Shown: positions 1-5,932 of the stretch, in pieces
Layout: every line of letters begins with the position of its first letter
Numbering within the stretch: position 1 is the first letter of the stretch
Source: DASTDY01 sp035478375
GTDB lineage: Bacteria > Patescibacteriota > Saccharimonadia > Saccharimonadales > EFPC-124
Direction: 5' to 3'
DNA length: 9,309 bases
NCBI GenBank assembly: GCA_035478375.1
Contig: DATIJQ010000039.1
Coordinates: 1-9,309, forward strand
Notes under the pieces: generated by a model
The model's input: only the letters and a program-made list of their open reading frames with translations
What the model was told of the DNA's origin: nothing
Database searches by the model: none
Made by a program: the position numbers and the translations under genes

Positions 1-78
1 CGACGGCACCCATCTTCAATTTACGAAGCAACAAATCCTCCCAGATTCTTCGCGCACCCTCCATTAGTCTACGCATCT
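1..78. other. Unresolved gene fragment at the window edge
   Basis: This edge is open in several frames and too short to decide. On the + strand one frame runs from the edge to a TAG at 65-67 and another to a TAA at 76-78. Either could be the tail of a gene convergent with the helicase, which would suit the bidirectional terminator at 95-125. On the - strand an ATG at about 74-76 opens a frame (begins MRRLMEGARRIW) that stays open to the edge, but it has no Shine-Dalgarno sequence. I cannot choose between them. Confidence 0.15.
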
Positions 79-94
79 AACGCCAAAAAGTTAC

Positions 95-125
95 AAAAAT
101 GACGGCTATTTATGCCGTCATTTTT
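95..125 (-). terminator. Bidirectional intrinsic terminator after the helicase gene
   Basis: A perfect 12-bp stem, AAAAATGACGGC (95-106) with GCCGTCATTTTT (114-125), encloses a 7-nt loop. The A/T ends give a T-run on either strand. It lies 22 bp past the helicase stop codon and could also end a + strand gene coming from the left edge. Confidence 0.85.
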
Positions 126-147
126 ACATTATTGAACCGTGTAGCGC

Positions 148-1353
148 TTAAGCAACAAAGGTAAGTGCTTTGCCTTTTTTACCAGCGCGGCCAGTACGGC
201 CAATGCGGTGCACGTATTCTTCGTACGTGTTTGGTTGGTCAAAGTTAATAACGTGGCTAACATTTGGAATGTCCAAACCGCGCGCCGCAACATCGGTCGC
301 AACCAATACGCGGACGTTATTCTTTTTAAAAGCGTCAAGCGCGCGTTGGCGTTGGCCCTGGCTTTTGTTGCCGTGAATGGCTTCAGATGGAATGCCAGCG
401 CTGGTCAGTTTTTCGGCCAAGCGTTGCACGCCGTGTTTGGTTTGGCCAAACACAATAACTTTTTCGAAGTCAGGTTGGCGCAGCATTTCTTCTAGCAATT
501 CGATTTTGTGTTCTTTGCTGGTGGCGCGCACAACGTTTTGTTCGACATGCTCACTTGTTTCGCTGGTGCGAACAGATACAGTGACTGGGTCTTTAAGCAT
601 GCCGTCAATTAATGTTTTAATTTCGGGCGTAATTGTGGCGCTAAAACACAGCGACTGGCGGTTGGTGTCCAGCTGGCCAATTAAGAATTGGATGTCGCGT
701 ATAAAACCCATGTCTAACATGCGGTCAGCTTCGTCCAAAACCAGCATGTTGGCGGCCCCAAGGCGCAAAGCTTTTTGCTGGACCAAATCTTTTAAGCGGC
801 CAGGTGTACCAATAACAAGGTGCGGGCCACGTTTGATTTGTTTAATTTGCGGGCTGATGTTCATACCGCCGACGCACAACGCGCTGTACAGGCCAAGGCC
901 TTTAGAAAACGCGCGGAATTCTTCGTCGATTTGGTACGCAAGCTCGCGGGTCGGCGCCATAATAAGGGCGCGAATGCTATTTGGATCTTCGACAAGGCGC
1001 GACAAAATTGGCAGCAAAAAGGCTGCGGTTTTGCCAGTACCGGTGTTGGCGAGGCCGATTAAATCGCGGCCTTCTAAAACTGGTTTAATGGCTTCGTCTT
1101 GAATTGGCGTTGGGTTAACGTAGCCGTGCGATTCGATGTTGCGCTGCAATGCAGGCGCAAACGCAAAGTCGGCAAAGGTGTGTTTGGGAACAAAAACTAC
1201 TTCTTCTTGCGCAGTTTTGGCTTTGTTAACAAACTTATCGGGGTTAATATATTTTGCCTGGCCTTTATTGCCTTGGCGGTTTTGCCCAAAGCGCGGACGC
1301 GGGCTACTAAAACGCGTGCCACTAGGGCGGCGCGAAAAACGAGAATTTTGCAT
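148..1353 (-). CDS. DEAD-box ATP-dependent RNA helicase (RhlE/CshA-like)
   Basis: A 401-aa ATP-dependent RNA helicase, expected to unwind RNA duplexes in ribosome assembly, mRNA turnover or cold adaptation in the cytoplasm. All family motifs are visible in order: Q motif PTPIQ (81-85), Walker A ANTGTGKT (102-109), PTRELA (134-139), GG (162-163), TPGR (183-186), DEAD (207-210), SAT (238-240), motif IV near VIVFGQT (299-305), ATDVAARGLD (352-361) and HRIGRTGR (382-389). The N-terminal 45 residues are basic and Arg/Ser/Gly-rich, as if for RNA contact, followed by KYINPDKFVNKA. The protein ends only 12 residues after motif VI, so there is no C-terminal accessory domain. The start is the ATG at 1353, with GAAAGG 5 nt upstream. 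A structured leader of about 88 nt precedes it. Catalytic assignment is firm; which helicase subfamily it belongs to is not. Confidence 0.95.
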   Translation of the reverse strand: MQNSRFSRRPSGTRFSSPRPRFGQNRQGNKGQAKYINPDKFVNKAKTAQEEVVFVPKHTFADFAFAPALQRNIESHGYVNPTPIQDEAIKPVLEGRDLIGLANTGTGKTAAFLLPILSRLVEDPNSIRALIMAPTRELAYQIDEEFRAFSKGLGLYSALCVGGMNISPQIKQIKRGPHLVIGTPGRLKDLVQQKALRLGAANMLVLDEADRMLDMGFIRDIQFLIGQLDTNRQSLCFSATITPEIKTLIDGMLKDPVTVSVRTSETSEHVEQNVVRATSKEHKIELLEEMLRQPDFEKVIVFGQTKHGVQRLAEKLTSAGIPSEAIHGNKSQGQRQRALDAFKKNNVRVLVATDVAARGLDIPNVSHVINFDQPNTYEEYVHRIGRTGRAGKKGKALTFVA

Positions 1354-1392
1354 GAATACCTTTCGGTTGGTTTATGTAAGCCTATTCTCACG

Positions 1393-1435
1393 TTGATGAA
1401 CGGCGAGAACTGCTACAAAACCTCGGATTCATCAA
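1393..1435 (-). promoter_or_regulatory. Nested hairpin in the helicase mRNA leader
   Basis: TTGATGAA (1393-1400) pairs perfectly with TTCATCAA (1428-1435), and CGAG (1404-1407) pairs with CTCG (1422-1425) inside it. Alternative outer arms CCTATT (1381-1386) and AATAGG (1434-1439) compete for the same bases. The structure starts within about 6 nt of the predicted transcription start at 1441. Leaders of this kind can control mRNA stability or helicase autoregulation; that role is inferred. Confidence 0.5.
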
Positions 1436-1447
1436 TAGGTTAGAAAC

Positions 1448-1476
1448 ACTGTAACACAACTATGAGATTTTGTCTA
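1448..1476 (-). promoter_or_regulatory. Promoter of the helicase gene
   Basis: Read on the - strand: TAGACA (1471-1476), a 17-bp spacer, then TACAGT (1448-1453) preceded by TGT, an extended -10. Predicted start of transcription is near 1441, giving a leader of about 88 nt. Its -35 lies only 7 bp from the -35 of the divergent promoter at 1484. Confidence 0.6.
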
Positions 1477-1483
1477 TATGCTA

Positions 1484-1512
1484 TTGACTCAAACAGTTTA
1501 AAAATGTATAAT
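1484..1512 (+). promoter_or_regulatory. Near-consensus sigma-70 promoter of the GC-rich gene pair
   Basis: TTGACT (1484-1489), a 17-bp spacer and a perfect TATAAT (1507-1512). Transcription should start near 1519, leaving a 27-nt leader before the ATG at 1546. This is the best promoter in the window and it drives compositionally foreign genes. It is back-to-back with the helicase promoter. Confidence 0.85.
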
Positions 1513-1545
1513 ATATTTTTGTCAGTATCCACCAAACGGGGAAGA

Positions 1546-1719
1546 ATGGCGAGGCTCCGGTTGTCAACCGAGAAGAGAACGCTCAAGACGGACGTGAAGC
1601 AGGCCAAGGCCGACCGTGACAAGCGTATCGCCGACGACACACCCGGCGAGGGCGGCCTCGAACCGAGAACGGATGCCCAAATCAAAAAGGCAGTCGACGG
1701 AAATCAACCACAACAGTAG
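1546..1719 (+). CDS. Small highly charged hypothetical protein, GC-rich
   Basis: A 57-aa soluble, strongly charged protein I do not recognise. Its first half is rich in Lys, Arg and Asp with helical periodicity (e.g. KTDVKQAKADRDKRIADD); the tail is polar and Gln/Pro-rich and ends NQPQQ. There is no cysteine and no membrane segment. The start at 1546 is chosen because it lies about 27 nt after the predicted transcription start and carries a GGGGA element 3 nt upstream; an in-frame ATG at 1462 lies upstream of the promoter and is rejected. Codons mostly end in G or C (AAG, GAC, GCC, CTC), unlike the helicase and oxidoreductase on either side. It is followed after 10 bp by a second GC-rich gene, so the two form one transcription unit. 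Transfer from a high-GC donor is inferred. Confidence 0.7.
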   Translation: MARLRLSTEKRTLKTDVKQAKADRDKRIADDTPGEGGLEPRTDAQIKKAVDGNQPQQ

Positions 1720-1729
1720 GGAGTTCACC

Positions 1730-1843
1730 ATGAAGAAGCTCATCGCACTGCTCGCCGTCGCCGCCGTCGTCCTCTTCTGGGTCAAGGCCAAGAAGAGCAA
1801 CAACGACATCTTCGACCACGGCATCGACGCCGACAAAGCCTGA
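1730..1843 (+). CDS. Small single-pass membrane protein, GC-rich
   Basis: A 37-aa protein with MKK, then one hydrophobic helix of about 15 residues (LIALLAVAAVVLFWV, 4-18), a basic stretch VKAKKS, and an acidic tail ending DIFDHGIDADKA. It would sit in the cytoplasmic membrane with its charged tail on one side. GGGAG (1719-1723) lies 6 nt before the ATG, so the start is well supported. After the start codon 34 of 36 sense codons end in G or C (exceptions GCA and AAA), which is extreme for this window. The layout (MKK, short helix, acidic D-rich tail, just under 40 aa) recalls the actinobacterial DLW-39 family, but the DLW signature itself reads DIF here, so this is only a resemblance. Function unknown. 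Confidence 0.75.
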   Translation: MKKLIALLAVAAVVLFWVKAKKSNNDIFDHGIDADKA

Positions 1844-1848
1844 CCGAC

Positions 1849-1920
1849 GCCGCTCCCGCGGCACTGACCGAAGCTCGGTCGCGCGCAGCAAACCCGCTGC
1901 GCGCGCCGGGCGCTTTTTTT
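1849..1920 (+). terminator. Run of GC-rich hairpins ending in a T-tract
   Basis: Successive inverted repeats: GCCGC/GCGGC (1849-1862), GACCGA/TCGGTC (1866-1880), GCGCGCAGC/GCTGCGCGC (1881-1904), and a short GCGC/GCGC (1903-1913) that touches seven Ts (1914-1920). The third and fourth hairpins overlap and cannot form together. The end of the run acts as an intrinsic terminator for the GC-rich pair and also marks the right edge of the GC-rich segment. Confidence 0.75.
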
Positions 1921-1941
1921 GCCGAATAAAATACCATGTCT

Positions 1942-1969
1942 TTGCGTTTTGCCACCAGCCCGTTACAGT
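1942..1969 (+). promoter_or_regulatory. Candidate leaderless promoter of the oxidoreductase gene
   Basis: TTGCGT (1942-1947), a 16-bp spacer and TACAGT (1964-1969). The box ends 9 nt before the ATG at 1979, and no Shine-Dalgarno is visible, so the transcript should begin at or within a few bases of the start codon. Confidence 0.35.
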
Positions 1970-1978
1970 AAAAGTACA

Positions 1979-2641
1979 ATGAAATTACTATTTGACCGCC
2001 GCGAAGCTCAAACCGGCAACGCCACAACCTTTATTTTTACACCAGTTAAACCAACGACTTGGGTGGCAGGGCAGTCGATTCGGCTTGAAGTGCCAGGCGT
2101 GTACGAACCGTTGGAGCATCGTTTTACAATTTCTTCGGCACCCAGCGAAGGCCACATTGCCATTACCACACGCAACAGCGGCAGCATGTACAAGCAGAGT
2201 TTATTTGGTCTGGCGCCCGGCACAAGCCTAGACGCCTACGCCATAGAGGGAAAATTTATATGGCAGGAATCAACATCGCCACACTTATTCGTCGCCGCTG
2301 GCATGGGCATTACGCCAGTGCGTAGTATCATAAAAGAACGCCTAAACGCAGGCCTGCCAATTGCCGCCACACTTTTATACGCCGCTCGCGAGCCAATTTT
2401 TAAAGATGAAATTGCTACCTGGGCACACAATGTACCAGAATTCACCGCGCACTTTTTGTCCCGACATATTACCGCCGATGATGTCGCAACGGCAAACCCA
2501 CAAGGCCTCATTTATATTACCGGCCCAAGCACAATGGTCGATAACATAAGCGCCGCGCTTATTCAAAACGGCGTTGCCGAAAACCGCCTGGTGCGCGACT
2601 GGTTTACGGGCTTAGCATCTGACGTGAGCATGGTACAATAG
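1979..2641 (+). CDS. FNR-like FAD/NAD(P)-binding oxidoreductase
   Basis: A 220-aa flavoprotein of the ferredoxin-NADP+ reductase superfamily, moving electrons between NAD(P)H and a partner through FAD. The N-terminal beta-barrel carries the FAD site RFTISSAP (48-55, an RxxS variant) and a second loop near TTRNSGSMYK (63-72). The NAD(P) domain has AAGMGITPVRSI (106-117), the equivalent of the GGxGxxP loop, then LYAAREPIFKDE (133-144) and TGPSTMVD (181-188), the usual CGPxxM position with Thr in place of Cys. DWFTG (207-211) follows near the C-terminus. No 2Fe-2S or other electron-carrier domain is fused, so a separate partner is needed. The start at 1979 fits the family's N-terminus; an upstream in-frame start at 1919 would lie inside the T-tract of the previous terminator. 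Two tetra-cysteine mini-proteins follow and are candidate partners. Confidence 0.9.
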   Translation: MKLLFDRREAQTGNATTFIFTPVKPTTWVAGQSIRLEVPGVYEPLEHRFTISSAPSEGHIAITTRNSGSMYKQSLFGLAPGTSLDAYAIEGKFIWQESTSPHLFVAAGMGITPVRSIIKERLNAGLPIAATLLYAAREPIFKDEIATWAHNVPEFTAHFLSRHITADDVATANPQGLIYITGPSTMVDNISAALIQNGVAENRLVRDWFTGLASDVSMVQ

Positions 2642-2671
2642 CGTAGGCTTGGTTCATACCTCGCTTTTACC

Positions 2672-2684
2672 AATGACCGTCATT
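2672..2684. repeat. 13-bp palindrome upstream of the first tetra-cysteine gene
   Basis: AATGACCGTCATT is a perfect dyad about a central C, 20 bp before the ATG at 2705 and 31 bp after the oxidoreductase stop. It could be an operator or a small RNA hairpin. No clear promoter overlaps it, so its role is open. Confidence 0.3.
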
Positions 2685-2704
2685 CACGAAAGAGCTAGCA
2701 AGAC

Positions 2705-2851
2705 ATGGGCGTTCGACACCCAAACAGTCTGTGCGTTGGTCATTACGCCACCGAACAAGACTTGCCCCCGCGCACCGAAAACGAGACAGACCAAGTCGCG
2801 TCTTGCACAGAATGCCGTGGTTGCTACCGAGTCAAAAAAGCACGCAAATAA
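2705..2851 (+). CDS. Tetra-cysteine mini-protein 1 (CxxCxxC motif)
   Basis: A 48-aa protein with exactly four cysteines: Cys10 (in C-x2-H with His13) and a tight cluster Cys34-x2-Cys37-x2-Cys40 near the C-terminus, followed by a basic tail YRVKKARK. The middle (14-33) is acidic, Thr/Glu/Asp-rich and probably flexible. Four thiols with one CxxCxxC cluster suit either a 4Fe-4S cluster or a zinc site, with His13 as an alternative ligand. ATG 2705 is the first start after an in-frame TAG at 2696-2698; GAAAGAG lies 10 nt upstream, a weak and distant ribosome site. It follows the flavin oxidoreductase by 63 bp on the same strand and precedes a second protein of the same plan by 34 bp. I recognise no named family. 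Confidence 0.55.
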   Translation: MGVRHPNSLCVGHYATEQDLPPRTENETDQVASCTECRGCYRVKKARK

Positions 2852-2871
2852 TTAGCAAAGTGTCTAACTAC

Positions 2872-2878
2872 AAGGTGA
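2872..2878 (+). promoter_or_regulatory. Shine-Dalgarno that fixes a TTG start
   Basis: AAGGTGA, complementary to the 16S anti-SD, ends 7 nt before TTG 2886-2888. The in-frame codon at 2880-2882 is TGA, so TTG 2886 is the first possible start in that frame. Confidence 0.65.
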
Positions 2879-2885
2879 GTGAAAC

Positions 2886-3041
2886 TTGGCAGAAGAAAAA
2901 GAACCCTGCACTCATCCACAAGGGTATTTCAGCCCGGCGGCAGCGCGTGCTGCCCTTAGTTCAGACAAGCAGGAAAAAGCAACGCCGGATAATCTCCAGA
3001 CCTGTGGCAATTGTGTACGCTGCTGGTACGAGGTAGACTGA
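2886..3041 (+). CDS. Tetra-cysteine mini-protein 2 (CxxCxxC motif, TTG start)
   Basis: A 51-aa protein, again with exactly four cysteines: Cys8 (in C-x-H with His10) and Cys40-x2-Cys43-x2-Cys46, followed by WYEVD. The order 'N-terminal Cys/His, polar linker, C-terminal TCGNCVRCWY' parallels its upstream neighbour (SCTECRGCYR), so the two are likely diverged duplicates, although linkers and tails differ (basic tail in the first, acidic here). The linker includes a probable short helix, SPAAARAALSS. The TTG start is supported by the AAGGTGA ribosome site at 2872-2878. An overlapping ORF in another frame is rejected because it is an implausible Arg/Lys-rich run. The gene ends 10 bp before a strong hairpin. 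Role as mini-ferredoxin or zinc protein is inferred. Confidence 0.65.
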   Translation: MAEEKEPCTHPQGYFSPAAARAALSSDKQEKATPDNLQTCGNCVRCWYEVD

Positions 3042-3051
3042 GCCCACCAAA

Positions 3052-3088
3052 GCGGCACCCAACCCCAATCGCGGGGCTCGGGTGCCGC
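3052..3088 (+). terminator. GC-rich hairpin after the tetra-cysteine genes
   Basis: GCGGCACCC (3052-3060) pairs with GGGTGCCGC (3080-3088), and CCCC (3063-3066) with GGGG (3073-3076) inside. The T-run (3100-3104) lies 11 nt further on, too far for a textbook terminator, but the stem is strong and directly follows the last stop codon. Confidence 0.5.
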
Positions 3089-3094
3089 CGCTCC

Positions 3095-3122
3095 CTAAGT
3101 TTTTAAACGACTAAAAGTTTAG
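3095..3122. repeat. AT-rich hairpin between convergent genes
   Basis: CTAAGTTTTTA (3095-3105) pairs with TAAAAGTTTAG (3112-3122) over 11 bp including two G-T wobbles, loop AACGAC. It lies between the GC-rich hairpin and the shared terminator. It may be a backup terminator. Confidence 0.4.
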
Positions 3123-3135
3123 GCTGCGGCACAAG

Positions 3136-3172
3136 CAAAAAAGCAAGTTAATATATGCAACTTGCTCTTTTG
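3136..3172. terminator. Bidirectional terminator between typA and the + strand unit
   Basis: A 14-bp stem with one mismatch, built on GCAAGTT (3143-3149) and AACTTGC (3159-3165), with A-rich and T-rich flanks. Read on the - strand it ends in six Ts right after the stem, 14 bp past the typA stop. Read on the + strand it is followed by TCTTTTG. Confidence 0.8.
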
Positions 3173-3185
3173 TTATAACTCTTGT

Positions 3186-5024
3186 TTAGGCTGCGCGATT
3201 ATTGTAGTTTTGGCGTTTGCGCAAGGTTGGGTTGAGCTCGCGCTTGCGGAGGCGAAGGGTTTTTGGTGTGACTTCTAGCAGTTCGTCGTTTTCGATGAAG
3301 TCTAGGCATTGTTCGAGGCTCAAAGTTGTGGCCGGCGTTAATTGCACCACACCGTCGCTCGATTTGCTACGCATGTTGGTGAGGTGTTTTGTTTTGCACA
3401 CGTTTACCTCGAGGTCGTCGCCGCGGCTGTTAAGGCCGACGATTTGCCCGGCGTAGACTTTTTCGCCTGGGCCAATGTATAAAATGCCGCGGGCTTCGGC
3501 CATTTCTAACGCGTACGGTGTTGTGACGCCGGTTTCAAAAGCGATTAATACGCCATTGCGCAGTTGTTGCAACGGCGCACCAAGTGGTTGGTAACCGCTC
3601 AGCAAGCTGTTCATAACCACGGTGCCTTTGGTTTGAGTTAGCAAAATGTTGCGGAGGCCCAAAAGCGCGCGGGTTGGTAGGGTGTAGACTAATTTGGTGC
3701 CGCCTTTGGGGCTGATGACTTGTTCAACTAAGTTGGCGCGGCGTTGGCCAAGCTCCATTTGCACGGTGCCGACGTGTTCGGCGGGCACTTCGATGGTCAG
3801 TTCTTCGACTGGTTCCATTGTTTTGCCGTCGACTTGTTTGGTGACGACTTGCGGGCGGCCGACTTCAAATTCGTAACCTTCGCGGCGCATGGTTTCGATT
3901 AAAACGCTCACGTGCAACTCGCCGCGGCCAGCGACTTTATAACCAATGCCATCGTCTTGCACGCGCAGGCCGACGTTGGTTTCGAGTTCTTTTTGCAGGC
4001 GTTCACCAATTTGGCGACCGGTGTTAAATTCGCCTTCCTGGCCTTTAAATGGGCTGGTGTTAGGACCTAGAAAGACTTCCAATGTTGGGGCTTCGATTTC
4101 GATAATTGGCAAGGCATCGGGGTGCTCAGCATCGGCAACGGTTTCGCCAATTTGCACATCGCTCAAGCCGGTTAGCTGTACAATGTCGCCAGCGACGCCC
4201 TCGGGGACTTCGAACTTGGTCACGCCATGGCTCATAAATACTAGCTCAACTTTGCCGCGGGTTATGCTGCCATCTTTTTTGCAGACCGCAACTTGGTCGC
4301 CGGCTTTGACACGGCCGCGGCTAATACGACCAATGGCGTATTTACCTTTAAAGTTGTCCCAAGCCAAAGCGGTGACAAGCATTTGGAACGGTTTGTCTGT
4401 TTCGACTTTTGGCGCGGGAATGTCACTTATAATAGCTTCAAAAAGTGGCTCTAGGTCGGCAGGCGCTTCGGGGTCAGCGGGCGGTTGTTGCCAGGCTTTG
4501 CCGGCGCGGCCAATGGCGTAATAAATAGGGTAGTGCAGTTGGTCTTCGTGTACGGCGAGTTCCAAAAATAGGTCGGCGAGCTCGTCTTCGACCTCGCTAA
4601 TGCGACTGCCGGGCTTGTCGATTTTGTTGATGACAACCACTGGTTTAAGCCCCGCAGCTAACGCCTTACCCAACACAAATTTGGTTTGTGGCATGGGGCC
4701 TTCTTGGGCATCAACAATAAGCAGGCAGCCGTCGGCCATGTTTAAGGTGCGTTCGACTTCGCCACTAAAATCGGCGTGGCCAGGCGTGTCGATAATATTA
4801 ATGCGGTAATCGCCGTGCTGCACAGCCGTGACTTTGGCGGTAATAGTAATGCCGCGTTGGCGCTCTTGGTCACCGCTGTCCATAATAAGGTCTTGCGACA
4901 TTTCTGCCTGGTTATCGCGGAATGTTTTGGACTGCTTTAATAACCCATCGACCAACGTAGTTTTACCGTGGTCAACGTGAGCAATAATTGCAATGTTACG
5001 AATTTTGGATTGATCTTGGGCCAT
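3186..5024 (-). CDS. typA: Ribosome-binding translational GTPase TypA/BipA
   Basis: A 612-aa translation-factor GTPase related to EF-G/LepA that binds the 70S ribosome and supports subunit assembly, stress and low-temperature growth. The G domain is complete: AHVDHGKT (15-22), RGITI (57-61), DTPGH (79-83) and NKID (133-136). EF-G-like domains follow, with GRGELHVSVLIETMRREG in domain III and SLLSGYQPLG in the TypA-specific C-terminal part. The end, a basic stretch ELNPTLRKRQNYNNRAA, is typical of the family, and the length is normal. The start at 5024 is chosen because MAQDQSKIRNIAIIAHVDHG matches the family N-terminus; an in-frame start 66 bp upstream lies before the likely promoter. There is no ribosome site next to the ATG, consistent with a leaderless mRNA. 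Confidence 0.97.
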   Translation of the reverse strand: MAQDQSKIRNIAIIAHVDHGKTTLVDGLLKQSKTFRDNQAEMSQDLIMDSGDQERQRGITITAKVTAVQHGDYRINIIDTPGHADFSGEVERTLNMADGCLLIVDAQEGPMPQTKFVLGKALAAGLKPVVVINKIDKPGSRISEVEDELADLFLELAVHEDQLHYPIYYAIGRAGKAWQQPPADPEAPADLEPLFEAIISDIPAPKVETDKPFQMLVTALAWDNFKGKYAIGRISRGRVKAGDQVAVCKKDGSITRGKVELVFMSHGVTKFEVPEGVAGDIVQLTGLSDVQIGETVADAEHPDALPIIEIEAPTLEVFLGPNTSPFKGQEGEFNTGRQIGERLQKELETNVGLRVQDDGIGYKVAGRGELHVSVLIETMRREGYEFEVGRPQVVTKQVDGKTMEPVEELTIEVPAEHVGTVQMELGQRRANLVEQVISPKGGTKLVYTLPTRALLGLRNILLTQTKGTVVMNSLLSGYQPLGAPLQQLRNGVLIAFETGVTTPYALEMAEARGILYIGPGEKVYAGQIVGLNSRGDDLEVNVCKTKHLTNMRSKSSDGVVQLTPATTLSLEQCLDFIENDELLEVTPKTLRLRKRELNPTLRKRQNYNNRAA

Positions 5025-5034
5025 AAAAAATACG

Positions 5035-5062
5035 CTTATAAAGCGTCCTTTGCTTTTGGCAA
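5035..5062 (-). promoter_or_regulatory. Candidate leaderless promoter of typA
   Basis: On the - strand: TTGCCA (5057-5062), 16-bp spacer, TATAAG (5035-5040). The -10 ends 10 nt before the typA ATG, so the mRNA would begin about 4 nt ahead of it or at it. A small dyad CGCTT-TAT-AAGCG (5033-5045) covers the -10. Confidence 0.5.
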
Positions 5063-5120
5063 TTCTACCACATATAAACGCTCGTGGCAATGTGCGTATG
5101 CAACACTCTTGTAAATCTTA

Positions 5121-5149
5121 TATACTTAAATATGTCGGACGACGAAGGA
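5121..5149 (+). promoter_or_regulatory. -10 box and ribosome site before paralogue A
   Basis: TATACT (5121-5126) should start transcription near 5133; no good -35 is visible. AAGGA (5145-5149) then lies 6 nt before GTG 5156. If the mRNA starts slightly earlier, the ATG at 5132 could instead be a leaderless start, adding eight residues (MSDDEGRT). Confidence 0.4.
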
Positions 5150-5155
5150 AGAACC

Positions 5156-5932
5156 GTGATCAGCCAAAAACTTCGCACCTTTAAAACTGCGTTAGGCTAT
5201 GTGATCGCAGACCCAGCGACGTACCTTGACATGCGGGCGTTATGCCCACACATCGACCCGGTAGCCGCAGAACACGCTTTTAACAGCGGCCGCCCAATCG
5301 CACTCCCGGCTACCTATATCGCAGGCGCATACTGGATCTTGTGGGGGAAACGAGGGAAATGTTTTGCGACGGCGTGCCGCACGCCTGAGTCCTTTCCGAA
5401 GCAAAAAGTGAGCCATCACAATCGCTCGGGTAATGCGTTAGCACCGGGGCATAGTCAAGCGTTCGGCCTTGAAGCTGCGCTCGATTACCACTTTTCGGGC
5501 CAACAGCTCCACCACGACGTCGCGGTCGACACAATACGCTTTGACCTGCTTTGGTGGCAGCATATTACGGTCAATAACGCCAGCAAAATCAGGACCGACA
5601 CGACAAAAACTGTGACGGCTTACGGAGCGCTCACGGTCCCTGCTGCTGACTTGTTGCGCATTAAAAAGACCAACGAGCGTTTAGAACAAATCGCCAATTC
5701 GCTCGTTTCGCACGGCAACCACAAGCTGCTGACGCTGGACGGCGTCTACGGGCAGGAAATTGTCAGCTTCTTGCCAACACGGCTGCGCTACTGTGGCGAC
5801 TGTGGCAAGCACCTAAGCAAAAGAAGTTGCCAGCACGACACACCAAGTGACCTGCCGCGCCCAGTGCGGGCACTGTTTGCAAAAGGCGGGCAAGTTTTTA
5901 AGCACGAATGCCTACGTGTAAGGACGTCATGA
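5156..5932 (+). CDS. Tandem zinc-finger-like paralogue A, unknown function
   Basis: A 258-aa protein of no family known to me, first of three tandem paralogues. It has a helical N-terminus (1-45), a shared core RPIALPATYIAGAYW (46-60) followed by a G.RG turn and RTPESF (75-80), a middle with GLEAALDY (104-111), a Trp-rich RFDLLWWQ (128-135), and a C-terminal knuckle YCGDCGKHLSKRSCQH with Cys213, Cys216, Cys225 and His227. After it comes LPRPVRALFAKGGQVFK, matched in paralogue B. No signal peptide or membrane helix is seen, so it is probably cytoplasmic. The start is GTG 5156 with AAGGA 6 nt upstream; ATG 5132 in the same frame is the alternative. The stop overlaps the next start (ATGA), implying translational coupling. 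It is divergent from typA. Confidence 0.8.
   Translation: MISQKLRTFKTALGYVIADPATYLDMRALCPHIDPVAAEHAFNSGRPIALPATYIAGAYWILWGKRGKCFATACRTPESFPKQKVSHHNRSGNALAPGHSQAFGLEAALDYHFSGQQLHHDVAVDTIRFDLLWWQHITVNNASKIRTDTTKTVTAYGALTVPAADLLRIKKTNERLEQIANSLVSHGNHKLLTLDGVYGQEIVSFLPTRLRYCGDCGKHLSKRSCQHDTPSDLPRPVRALFAKGGQVFKHECLRVRTS

Noticed and set aside
377..1102. Long 241-aa reading frame antisense to the helicase gene
   Set aside because: It mirrors the helicase codons on the other strand, has no promoter or ribosome site, and its composition (Ser/Arg/Pro-rich) is that of an antisense shadow.
2649..2855. 68-aa frame overlapping tetra-cysteine gene 1
   Set aside because: No ribosome site, random-looking composition, and it competes with the better-patterned 48-aa frame.
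2731..3036. 101-aa frame overlapping both tetra-cysteine genes
   Set aside because: Product is an improbable Arg/Lys/Gln-rich run; the overlapping frames with paired four-cysteine patterns and the AAGGTGA site fit better.
2880..3041. Alternative genetic code (UGA as Gly, as in some CPR lineages)
   Set aside because: TGA codons fall at sensible gene ends (5930, 7380, 7985, 1841) and the long conserved genes contain no in-frame TGA.
3946..4521. 191-aa frame antisense to typA
   Set aside because: Lies wholly inside the conserved typA gene and has no start signals; shadow frame.
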